DNA of 64,000 nt from Rana temporaria (lineage: Eukaryota > Chordata > Amphibia > Anura > Ranidae): the NCBI RefSeq assembly GCF_905171775.1, contig NC_053493.1, positions 248,898,438-248,962,437 on the forward strand. Direction: 5' to 3'. Under the pieces are notes generated by a model, which was not told the origin of the DNA, did no database searches, and saw nothing but the letters and a program-made list of their open reading frames with translations. This document shows, in pieces, positions 1-9,240 of the stretch (positions within the stretch are counted from its first letter, which is position 1; every line of letters begins with the position of its first letter). The translations under genes and the position numbers were made by a program.

Positions 1-355
1 ACGTACTGCGCATGCTCCGTCGGGTAACTTACCCGACGTGCATTGCGCTAACTGACGTCGCTCCGACGTCATTTGCTTAGACGTTAACGTAAATGGCGTC
101 CAGCACCATTCACGAACGTCTTACACAAACGACGTAGAATTAAAATTTTGACGCGGGAACGACGGCCATACTTAACATGGCTTAAGAGAACTAGGGCTCA
201 GCCCTAGTTTTACGCGGCATAACTCGACGTAAACAACGTAGATTTAGAGCGACGGGCCTGTCGGAACGTTCGTGGATCGCCGTAAGTGTTCATTTGCATA
301 TTCTAGGCCGGCCGCAATGGCCTCGCCACCTAGCGGCCGGCCTAGAATTGCATCC
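1..355 (+). mobile_element. Harbinger-type MITE, copy A, left part (cut by the window edge)
   Basis: Non-coding repeat matching 5888-6244 (copy B) almost base for base, with about 14 differences by eye. It stops at TTAA 356-359, where a piggyBac-family element begins. The missing right part resumes at 5472-5622. Its own left terminus lies before base 1. No coding capacity is visible. Family membership is inferred from copy B, whose termini GGGCCAAATCC resemble those of the Harbinger element at 18536-26750. Confidence 0.8.
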
Positions 356-2010
356 TTAACCACTTCCCGACCTCCTCATGTACATTTACGTCGGCAGAAT
401 GGCACGGACAGGCACATCAACGTACCTGTACGTGCCTGCCTAGGCGTGGGTGGGGGGTCCGATCGGGACCCCCCGGTACATGCGGAAGTCGGGTCCACTC
501 GGGGAGCGATCCGGGACGACGGCGCGGCTATTTGTTTTTAGTCGCGATCGCTCCCCGGAGCTGAAGAACGGGGAGAGCCGTGTGTAAACACGGCTTCCCC
601 GTGCTTCACTGTGGCGGCGCATCGATCGAGTGATCCCTTTTATAGGGGAGACTCGATCGATGTTGTCAATCCTACAGCCACACCTCCCTACACTAGTAAA
701 CACATACACAGTGGGCCAAATTCTCAAAAGAGATACGCAGACTTAACTGCTGTTCAGCCTGCGTATCCCTGTGCCTAACTTTGGAAACGATTCTCAAAAG
801 GCTTTTTCCAAAGTTAGGCAGAAAATCTGACATGTGTAAGACACTTACACGGTCAGATTTTAGGATGCAGTACCGCATCCGCCACTGGGGGCATTTCTCA
901 TTGAAATCCAGCTTTGCGTATGCAAATGAGGACTTAAGCAGATTTTCAAAGCATTTCAGCACTTTGATTTCTGCCTAAGTTCCGAATTTGCCGGCGCAAA
1001 ATTAGGGCTGGTTTTACAATGTGGAAAGTTAGCCAAACCTTGTAAAGGCCCATTCCAGCGACGGCATTTGGTATGCATTCCTGAGGGAGAACTCCACGGC
1101 AATTTTTAAATTCAAAACCGGCATGGGTTCCCCCCCAGGAGCATACCAGGCCCTTAGGTCTGGTATGGGTTGTAAGGAGACCCCCCCACGCCGAAAAATT
1201 GACGTAGGGGGTCCCCCTACAATCCATACCAGACCCGTATCCAAAGCACGCTACCCGGCCGGCCAGGAATGGGAGTGGGGACGAGCGAGCGTCCCCCCCC
1301 CTCCTGAGCCGTGCCAGGCCGCATGCCCTCAACATGGGGGGGTTGGGTGCTCTGGGGCAGGGGGGCGCACTGCGGGCCCCCCCACCCCAGAGCACCCTGT
1401 CCCCATGTCGATGAGGACAGGACCTCTTCCCGACAACCCTTGCCATTGGTTGTCGGGGTATGCGGGCGGAGGCTTATCGGAATCTGGGAGTCCCCTTTAA
1501 TAAGGGGGCCCCCAGATACCGGCCCCCCACCCTAAGTGAATGGATATGGGGTACATCGTACCCCTATCCATTCACCTGGAGGCAAAAAGTAAAATGTAGT
1601 AAACACACAACACAAGGCTTTTTAAAATATTTTATTATTCAGCTCCGGATGCCCCCCCTGTCTTCGTTATTAGCTCAATTACCAGGGGGGGCTTCTTCTT
1701 CCGCTCTCCGGGGGTCTTCCGCTCTCCGGGGGTCTTCTCCGCTTTCCGGGGGGGGGGCTTCTCCGGACTCCGGGGGGCTTCTTCCATCTTCTCCCCTCTT
1801 CCGCTGTTGACTCGGCGAACCCCGGTTCTTCTGCAGCTCTCCGGTGCCTTCTTCTTCAGCGCTGGCTGCCTGCTATGTTTGTGTGTTAGCTCGATTTCAA
1901 ACAGGCAGCCAGCGCGGTCTTCTGTGGCGTCAGGGTCTTCTCTTCCTTTCTTCCGATGTTGCCTCGTCGCCTGTTGTCGCTGTAATGATGGAAGCGCGCC
2001 TTGCATCCCA

Positions 2011-2132
2011 TTTATATAGGCATCACCGTCCCATCATGCTCCGGCAGGTACCCACGTGGTGGGTGCCTACCCACGTGCACCCACCACGTGGGTACCTACC
2101 GGAGCATGATGGGACGGTGATGCCTATATAAA
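2011..2132. promoter_or_regulatory. Symmetric promoter-like core at the palindrome centre
   Basis: Three CACGTG E-boxes lie at 2053-2058, 2072-2077 and 2085-2090. They are flanked by outward-facing TATATAAA boxes, one near 2011-2018 on the minus strand and one near 2124-2132 on the plus strand. The arrangement looks like a bidirectional promoter with one direction per arm. The motifs are seen; promoter function is inference. Confidence 0.4.
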
Positions 2133-2219
2133 TGGGATGCAAGGCGCGCTTCCATCATTACAGCGACAACAGGCGACGAGGCAACATCGGAAGAAAGGAA
2201 GAGAAGACCCTGACGCCAC

Positions 2220-3633
2220 TAGTGTTGCTCACGAATATTCGCATTGCGAATATTCGACTCGAATATAGCATATTCGAGAAATCGCGCTATATTTCGAATT
2301 TCGCGGTGAATATTCGCAATTCCGAATATTCGCATTTTTTCAATTTGATTTTTAAAACAGATCACATCCTATCGACGTCTAAAAGCATTGCTGGTATGAT
2401 TAGAGACCCTGGGCCGAGTAGCTAAGCTGAGGCGATCCTTTTATGTTGCCAAATTGAAAAAAAAAAAATTGCGATTTTTCGCTATTGCGAATGCGAAAAT
2501 GATTGCGAATTTTCGATAACTGTGGTAGGAGAACTCTGATTGTCTCTGATGCAAAAGGGGGGGCTTTGTGTATGTGTATGTTATGAATATTTGTATGTTT
2601 GATATTATTATTTTTTGTAAGAAGGAAAAAATTGCGCATACCTTAAAAAAGGGGAGAATACAGCAGCAACTCAAAAATGTTATACAACATAAATTAATAC
2701 AAGACAGAAAATGGAGTCGCTCTACAAGAATAAAAAATATGTCTAGTGACAAGACATGTGGGCAAATTATAAAATAAGCAAGCGCAAATAACTTGTGAAA
2801 TACACAGTGAAACAAATATATAAAGAAATATAGTCCCAATAATAGAAAAATAATCTTTCATAAAAATGTCTTTGATATGTGAAGTGAAAAAAAGTCCAAA
2901 GCATGCAGCATGAACGTGTTCAATCTTCAAGGTGTTTGATTGACAAACGGCTGTGACAGATGGATAGAGTAAAGAATCACCACCAATGCAAAACACTTTT
3001 TATTTTCTATTGTAAAATATCAAGAATATTCTGAGCCAATCAGAGTGCTCCTTCCGCATTTGCCGAATATTCGCAATTATTTTGTATTGTAAAATATCAA
3101 GAATATTCTGAGCCAATCAGAGTGCTCCTTCTGCATTTGCCGAATATTCGCAATTATTTTGTATTGTAAAATATCAAGAATATTCTGAGCCAATCAGAGT
3201 GCTCCTTCCGCATTTGCCGAATATTCGCAATTATTTTGTATTGTAAAATATCAAGAATATTCTGAGCCAATCAGAGTGCTCCTTCCGCATTTGCCGAATA
3301 TTCGCAATTATTTTGTATTGTAAAATATCACGAATATTCTGAGCCAATCAGAGTGCTCCTACAGCATTTGTCGAAATTGCGCAATAAATATCGCATTCGC
3401 ATGTTGCGATATTTCGATAAAATATCACGAATATTCTGAGCCAATCAGAGTGCTCCTACCGCAGTTATCAAAAAATCGCAATTATTTTCGCATTCGCAAT
3501 AGCGAAAAATCGCAATCATTTAATTTCGATAAAATATCACGAATATTCGAATTTAGCGAATATATCTCGAATATTCGAATATATATTCGAGATATATCGC
3601 GAAATCGAATATGGCATATTCTGCTCAACACTA
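2220..3633. mobile_element. hAT non-autonomous element, 1,414 bp
   Basis: It begins TAGTGTTGCTCACGAATA and ends in CTCAACACTA, giving imperfect inverted termini TAGTGTTG. It is flanked by the 8-bp direct repeat GACGCCAC at 2212-2219 and 3634-3641, the hallmark of hAT. Removing the element and one repeat restores the right arm of the surrounding palindrome exactly. The interior is AT-rich with many GAATATTCG palindromes, has no transposase, and holds a 77-bp tandem repeat. Confidence 0.88.
3011..3475 (+). repeat. 77-bp minisatellite inside the hAT element
   Basis: Five units start at 3011, 3088, 3165, 3242 and 3319 at an exact 77-bp spacing, and a degenerate partial unit starts near 3415. Each unit contains GAGCCAATCAGAG, which matches the CCAAT-box (NF-Y) consensus, and a GAATATTC palindrome. 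Confidence 0.9.
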
Positions 3634-5471
3634 GACGCCACAGAAGACCGCGCTGGCTGCCTGTTTGAAATCGAGCTAACACACAAACATAGCAGGCAGC
3701 CAGCGCTGAAGAAGAAGGCACCGGAGAGCTGCAGAAGAACCGGGGTTCGCCGAGTCAACAGCGGAAGAGGGGAGAAGATGGAAGAAGCCCCCCGGAGTCC
3801 GGAGAAGCCCCCCCCGGAAAGCGGAGAAGACCCCCGGAGAGCGGAAGACCCCCGGAGAGCGGAAGAAGAAGCCCCCCCTGGTAATTGAGCTAATAACGAA
3901 GACAGGGGGGGCATCCGGAGCTGAATAATAAAATATTTTAAAAAGCCTTGTGTTGTGTGTTTACTACATTTTACTTTTTGCCTCCAGGTGAATGGATAGG
4001 GGTACGATGTACCCCATATCCATTCACTTAGGGTGGGGGGCCGGTATCTGGGGGCCCCCTTATTAAAGGGGACTCCCAGATTCCGATAAGCCTCCGCCCG
4101 CATACCCCGACAACCAATGGCAAGGGTTGTCGGGAAGAGGTCCTGTCCTCATCGACATGGGGACAGGGTGCTCTGGGGTGGGGGGGCCCGCAGTGCGCCC
4201 CCCTGCCCCAGAGCACCCAACCCCCCCATGTTGAGGGCATGCGGCCTGGCACGGCTCAGGAGGGGGGGGACGCTCGCTCGTCCCCACTCCCATTCCTGGC
4301 CGGCCGGGTAGCGTGCTTTGGATACGGGTCTGGTATGGATTGTAGGGGGACCCCCTACGTCAATTTTTCGGCGTGGGGGGGTCTCCTTACAACCCATACC
4401 AGACCTAAGGGCCTGGTATGCTCCTGGGGGGGAACCCATGCCGTTTTTTTCTTTGAAAATTGGCATGGAGTTCTCCCTCTCAGGAATGCATACTGAGCGA
4501 CGCTGACATTTTTTTTTATAATTATTTGTTTTCCCGGCGCGTCTTTTTTTTTCACCCGTCGCAACTTTAGTGTCCCGTCGAAATTCTCAAAGCCGACCGG
4601 CGTTAATTACGTTCGCGCGCTGCACGTCGGGAAAATGACGTCACACGCATGCGCAGTACGGCCGGCGCGGGAGCGCGCCTCATTTAAATTTTAAACGCCC
4701 CCAGGAGAGGAGGACCGCCTTACGACGGCGGCACTTAAGTTACACAGCGTGTAATTTCTACCTAAGTGCTTTGACGATCAGGCACTTAGGTAGAAATTTT
4801 AAGTCAGTGTAACTTAACTGCTGAAATTTAAGTTACGCAGAGTTTTTGAGAATTTGGCCCAGTGATCCCTAAATGTTTAACTCCCAAACTGCAACTGTCA
4901 TTCTCACAATAAACAATGCAATTTAAATGCATTTTTTGCTGTGAAAATGACAATGGTCCCAAAAATGTGTCAAAATTGTCCGAAATGTCCGCCATAATGT
5001 CGCAGTCACGAAAAAAAATCGCTGATCGCCGCCATTAGTAGTAAAAAAAAAAAAAATGCAATAAAACTATCTTGTTTTGTAAACGCTATAAATTTTGTGC
5101 AAACCAACCGATAAACGATTATTGTGATTTTTTTTACCAAAAATAGGTAGAAGAATACGTATCAGCCTAAACTGAGGGAAACATTTTTTTTTATATATGT
5201 TTTTGGGCGATATTTATTATAGCAAAAAGTAAAAAATATTGCATTTTTTTCAAAATTGTCGCTCTATTTTTGTTTATAGCGCAAAAAATAAAAACCGCAG
5301 AGGTGATCAAATACCACCAAAAGAAAGCTCTATTTGTGGGGGAAAAAGGACGCCAATTTTGTTTGGGAGCCACGTCGCACGACCACGCAATTGTCTGTTA
5401 AAGTGGCGCAGTCCCGAACTGTAAAAACCCCTTGGGTCTTTAGCCAGCATATTGGTCCGGGGCTTAAGTGG

Positions 5472-5622
5472 TTAAGATCCGACAGTGTAATTCAATTACA
5501 CATGTCGGATCTTCTGCCTAACTATGGAAAACTGATTCTGTGGATCAGTTCCATAGTTAGAAACAGGGATACGACGGCGTATCAGTAGATACGCCGTCGT
5601 ATCTCTTTTGAGGATTTGGCCC
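5472..5622 (+). mobile_element. Harbinger-type MITE, copy A, right part
   Basis: This continues copy A after the piggyBac-family insertion. It starts at the shared TTAA and ends in GGATTTGGCCC. The stretch 5476-5622 appears identical to 6247-6393 of copy B, although the left parts of the two copies differ by about 4%. It contains the hairpin-forming GATACGACGGCGTATC. Confidence 0.8.
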
Positions 5623-5699
5623 TCAATCTCTGAACACATTAATTCAAGACACACCCCGTAGTGGGATTTTGAAATACAGTAAGTACTTGGGGCCAAATC

Positions 5700-6393
5700 C
5701 ACAAATATCGGGCGCAACTTAAATCTTCCGATTTAAGTTACACCGCCGCAAAATTTCTCCCTAAGTGCCCGATCCACAAAGCACTTACCTTGAAATTTGC
5801 GGCGGTGTAACTTAAATGTGTCCGGCGCAAGGCGTGCCGAATCTAATGGGGCGAGTCCCATTTAAATTAGGCGCGCTCCCGCGCCGGACGTACTGCACAT
5901 GCTCCGTCGGGTAACTTGCCCGACGCGCATTGCGCTAACTGACGTCGCTCCGACGTCATTTGCTTAGACGTTAACGTAAATGGCGTCCAGCGCCATTCAC
6001 GAACGTCTTACGCAAACGACGTAGAATTTAAATTTTGACGCGGGAACGGCGGCCATACTTAACATGGCTTAAGAGAACTAGGGCTCAGCCCTAGTTTTAC
6101 GCGGCGTAACTCAACTTAAACGACGTAGATTTAGAGCGACGGGCCCGTCGGAACGTTCGTAGATCGCCGTAAGTGTTCATTTGCATATTCTAGGCCGGCC
6201 GCAATGGCCTCGCCACCTAGCGGCCGCCCTAGAATTGCATCCTTAAGATCCGACAGTGTAATTCAATTACACATGTCGGATCTTCTGCCTAACTATGGAA
6301 AACTGATTCTGTGGATCAGTTCCATAGTTAGAAACAGGGATACGACGGCGTATCAGTAGATACGCCGTCGTATCTCTTTTGAGGATTTGGCCC
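5700..6393 (+). mobile_element. Harbinger-type MITE, copy B, complete
   Basis: Termini GGGCCAAATCCACAAA (left) and the complement of GGGCCAAATCCTCAAA (right) enclose 694 bp of CpG-rich non-coding DNA with internal hairpins. It is the uninterrupted counterpart of copy A, 77 bp downstream. No clear 3-bp target duplication is visible (TTG against ATA), so the flank has probably mutated. Confidence 0.78.
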
Positions 6394-7199
6394 ATAATAC
6401 TTAAAAGCACATTTTTTAAAGTTTTACAAGAAAAAGTTTTTATTAGTCACGACCATTATAAAAAATGCTTACAAAAGCACCATACATTTGCTTTAATTTA
6501 GCATGCTATGTAAACACAAATGTACTCTTTTCTAGATTACAGTGAGTCATATAATCGTTTGTATTTAGCTCATATCTCATAAACAAATGTGATTTGCTAA
6601 TGGAGTTATGCTTATTTTTTACTTATTGTTATAGAAAATACCTCTAACAAAAAAAAATGTAGCTCTGTTCTCATCTTCCTTTGATGTGTGTAATGGCAAA
6701 GATTTTGTGTTTCATACTTAAGAATGTAGCACGTAACAAGCCAAGCCCTCAGAAAGGAAATAAACCTGATCTGTAGCAATCAATGTACTTATTCTATTCT
6801 CGTAACCACACTCCATCCCATGGAAATTGTTACCTTTTAAAAAAAATGAGAACATGAGAACATTTAGACATGAGTACGTTAAATTTTCATTCAAACAGCA
6901 CCTACAAATAAAGTAATATGCCTGAATAAATACCCAAAGAAAAACTTTTTTTTTTTGTGTTCCAATCAAATTTTATAAATTTTTTTATTGAAAAAAAATC
7001 AATACATGTAATGGTGTACTAAGGAAAAATTAGGTATACCCTTGACCTCAAAAACTGACATTGCTCCCTTTAAAAGAAACAACTTATCTGACATTGACAC
7101 TATGAAAGTTTTGATCACTCCTCCATGCAAATATATTTGGAACTAAACCCACTGATTTAACAGTTTCCCAAAACAGTTAAAATCAAAGCATGCTATGAG
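6394..7199. other. AT-rich stretch with no recognised feature
   Basis: I see no gene, inverted termini or tandem array here, only short A and T runs. The small frames present are hydrophobic, AT-driven and unsupported. Confidence 0.5.
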
Positions 7200-7815
7200 G
7201 GGCTCTACCGGTTCCGGTACCCTATAGATAGGAGCTACGAGGCTTTAGCTCCAGCTGCACTCCTCGCTCACCTACATTAAATTCTGGTCAGCGCCCAAGG
7301 TACTCTCTCCCTCACCTTATTCCCTCCCTGATTTGTGGAGTGATTGGTCCACGGGCGGTGCCGACAACTGGCCCAGTGGCGGGAGAAGAGGCGCCTTGTG
7401 CAACCAGCATGGTGGACACTGCACATGCTGAACTGGCCAGTTCCTCTAACCCCATGCTATCTCCAACACACAGCGCAACAGCCTCAGTGGATCCTGCCTC
7501 TCCTGCTGTTATTGCGCATTAGTGTCTCTTCTCACCCCCATGATCACAGAGGCAGTTGATCAGGCCATTCTTAAAGGGCTAAAACAGCTTCATGGAGAGA
7601 TACAGTCTCAGGCACCGCATACAACTCATACTGAAGAGAGGATCTCATCAGTTGTAGATGAAACAGCTGCAATCTCTGCTGCCATGGCCAGGCTTTCTAA
7701 TACCCAAAGAAAGCTTCAAAATAAAGTTGATGATCTAGAAAACCGCTCAAGGTGGAATAATTTGCTTATCATGGGCCTACCAGAATCGTATGCACCAGCC
7801 ACACTTGGTAATATA
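7200..7815 (+). pseudogene. L1-like LINE ORF1 fragment
   Basis: A GC-richer stretch encodes, with one frameshift near 7510, a Ser/Pro-rich segment. A coiled-coil-like stretch follows, then the sequence LENRSRWNNLLIMGLPE (about 7735-7786). That motif resembles the ENRSRRNNIRLQGVPE of the intact L1/Tx1 ORF1 at 46553-47734 and marks the start of the L1 ORF1 RNA-binding domain. ORF1 proteins bind LINE RNA as trimers. The remaining RNA-binding and C-terminal domains are missing because a Tc1 element end begins at 7816. A decayed fragment. Confidence 0.65.
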
Positions 7816-8455
7816 CAGTATCTCAAAAGGGTGAGTACATCCCTCACATTTTTGTAAATATTTTATTATATCTTTTCATGTGACAACACTGAAGAAATTA
7901 CACTTTACTACAATGTAAAGTAATGAGTGTACAGCTTGTATAACAGTGTAAATTTGCTGTCCCCTCAAAATAACTCAACACGCAGCCACTAATATCTAAA
8001 CCGCTGGCAACAAAGTGGGTACACCCCTAAGTTAAAATGTAAAATTTTGGCCCAAAGTGTCAATATTTCATGTGGCCACCATTATTTTCCAGCACTATCT
8101 TAACCCTCTTGGGCATGGAGTTTAACAGAGCTTCGCAGGTTGCCACTGGAGTCCTCTTCCACTCCTCCATGACAACATCACGGAGCAGGTGGATGTTAGA
8201 GACCTTATGCTTCTTCCATTTGAAGATGCCCCATAGATGCATGGAGACACGCTTGGCCAGTCCATCACCTTTACCCTTAGCTTCTTTAGCAAGGCAGTGG
8301 TCGTCTTGGAGGTGTTTTTGGGGTCGTTACCATGTTGGAATACTGCCCTGCGGCCCCTCAATAAACTGTAGCTCCCCAGTGCCGGCAGCACTCATGCAGC
8401 CAATGACCATGACACTCCCACCACCATGCTTGACTACAGGCAAGACACACTTGCA
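7816..8455 (-). pseudogene. Tc1/mariner transposase C-terminal remnant with its 3' terminal repeat
   Basis: The element edge is at 7816 (CAGTATCTCAAAAGGGTGAG), next to TA at 7814-7815. Reading on the minus strand from about 8455 to 8062 gives recognisable Tc1 transposase pieces: DPKNTSKTTTALLKKLRVKV, then MDWPSVSP, then EEWKRTPVATCEALLNSMPK and the C-terminal GGHMKY, in two frames. The family cuts and pastes at TA using a DDE catalytic triad. The catalytic Glu motif DLNPIE is lost (the sequence reads CIYGASSN in one frame). The N-terminal half and the other terminal repeat are absent, so this copy is dead. Confidence 0.85.
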
Positions 8456-8631
8456 GGCTCCGATATGTGGGGCCCCTCCTACCCCAAGGTGTCTGCACAC
8501 ATGTGTTGGTCTGTGCAGAGGAGTGAGGTCAGGAGCGCTGATTGTTCCAGCCCGGGGCCCTTCGCCTCAGGCTGCCTATATTGATTGTGCAAAGTGGGGC
8601 CCAGGCTACGGGCTGCTCACTCCTCAGTGCC

Positions 8632-8857
8632 CATTAATGCATCTTTAACAGTGCCCATCAATACAGCTTTACCAGTGCCCAGCAAATGCAGCCTCATCAG
8701 TGCCCAGCAATGAAGCCTTACTAGTGTCCAGCAATGCAGTCTCACCAGTCCCCAGCAATGCAGCCTCGCCAGTGCCCAGCAATGCAGTCTCACCAGTGCC
8801 CAGCAATGCAGCCTCACCAGTGCCCAGCAATGCAGCCTTATCAGTGCCCCATCAGAG
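8632..8857 (+). repeat. ~22-bp minisatellite (CAGTGCCCAGCAATGCAGCC-type)
   Basis: About ten units of 21-23 bp vary between AGCAATGCAG and ATCAATACAG. The minus-strand frame with repeated RLHCWALV is a shadow of the array, not a gene. Similar CAGTGCC(A/C)ATCA units occur in the piggyBac MITE at 13806-14517, so the array may come from that family. Confidence 0.85.
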
Positions 8858-9240
8858 AACAGATGTCCCCATCAGAATGCCCTCATCAGAGAGCAGGTGT
8901 TTCCATCAGAGTGTCCCCATCATAGTGTCCTCATCAGAGTGCCCCCATCTGACTGTCCCCATCAGAGTGACCCCATCAGAGTGACCCCATCAGAGTGACC
9001 CCTTTACCATCAGAGTGTCCCCATCCGCCTTTAGAGTGTCCCTATCAGAGTGTCCCCATCCGCCATCAGAGTGTCCCCACCCCATCAGAGTTTCCCTATC
9101 CGAGTGTCCCCATCAGAGTGACCCCATCATAGTGACCCCATCATATTGTCCCCATCCATCATTAGAGTGTCCCCATCAGAGTGTCCCCATCCGCCATCAG
9201 AGTGTCCCCTTAAGAGTGTCCCCATCCGCCATGAGAGTGT
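8858..9240 (+). repeat. ~16-18-bp minisatellite (ATCAGAGTGTCCCC-type)
   Basis: More than fifteen degenerate units of ATCAGAGTG(T/A)CCCC follow directly after the 22-bp array, with interspersed CATCCGCC variants. There is no coding evidence. Confidence 0.85.

Larger units (their letters stand above)
1064..4495. mobile_element. ~2-kb near-perfect palindromic (fold-back) element, hAT-related
   Basis: Left arm 1064-2066 and right arm 2077-4495 (less a 1.4-kb insertion) are inverted copies of about 1 kb each around a 10-nt loop at 2067-2076. The innermost 143 bp of each arm differ at a single position. Arms are GC-rich with runs of C or G and share interior sequence with the hAT-like repeat at 32425-33215. 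A 7-bp direct repeat AGCGACG (1057-1063 and 4496-4502) is a candidate target duplication, and the arms end near GTATGCATTCC. AATAAA signals face outward in both arms (3927-3932, and the complement at 1631-1636). The open reading frames in the arms are low-complexity and I treat them as non-coding. Confidence 0.8.
713..4860. mobile_element. Harbinger-type element nested in the piggyBac-family element
   Basis: Inverted termini GGGCCAAATTCTCAAAA are seen at 713 and, in complement, ending at 4860. They are flanked by AGT direct repeats at 710-712 and 4861-4863, a 3-bp target duplication as expected for PIF/Harbinger. Its own sequence is about 713-1056 and 4503-4860 and is non-coding. The middle is occupied by a large palindromic element. 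Confidence 0.75.
356..5475 (+). mobile_element. piggyBac-family non-autonomous element carrying nested insertions
   Basis: It starts TTAACCACTTCCCGACC and ends with the complement of TTAACCACTTAAGCCCCGG, flanked by TTAA at 356-359 and 5472-5475. The flanks rejoin exactly as the uninterrupted sequence GCATCCTTAAGATCC seen in copy B at 6237-6250, so the empty site is present in this window. The element's own DNA is 356-712 and 4861-5475; the rest is a Harbinger element and what lies in that. The inner flanks rejoin as ACACAGTGATCCC. The ends match those of the transposase-bearing element at 34241. Confidence 0.85.

Noticed and set aside
1029..2425. Many overlapping open frames on both strands of the palindrome arms
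   Set aside because: They are low-complexity, mirror each other in the opposite arm, and follow GC runs. No domain is recognisable, so I treat them as non-coding.
8617..8984. Repetitive frames in the minisatellites (RLHCWALV and NAASPVPS types)
   Set aside because: Pure translation of tandem DNA; no start context, domain or conservation.
8632..9240. Possible CRISPR-like array
   Set aside because: Units are head-to-tail with no distinct spacers, the genome is eukaryotic, and there are no cas genes.
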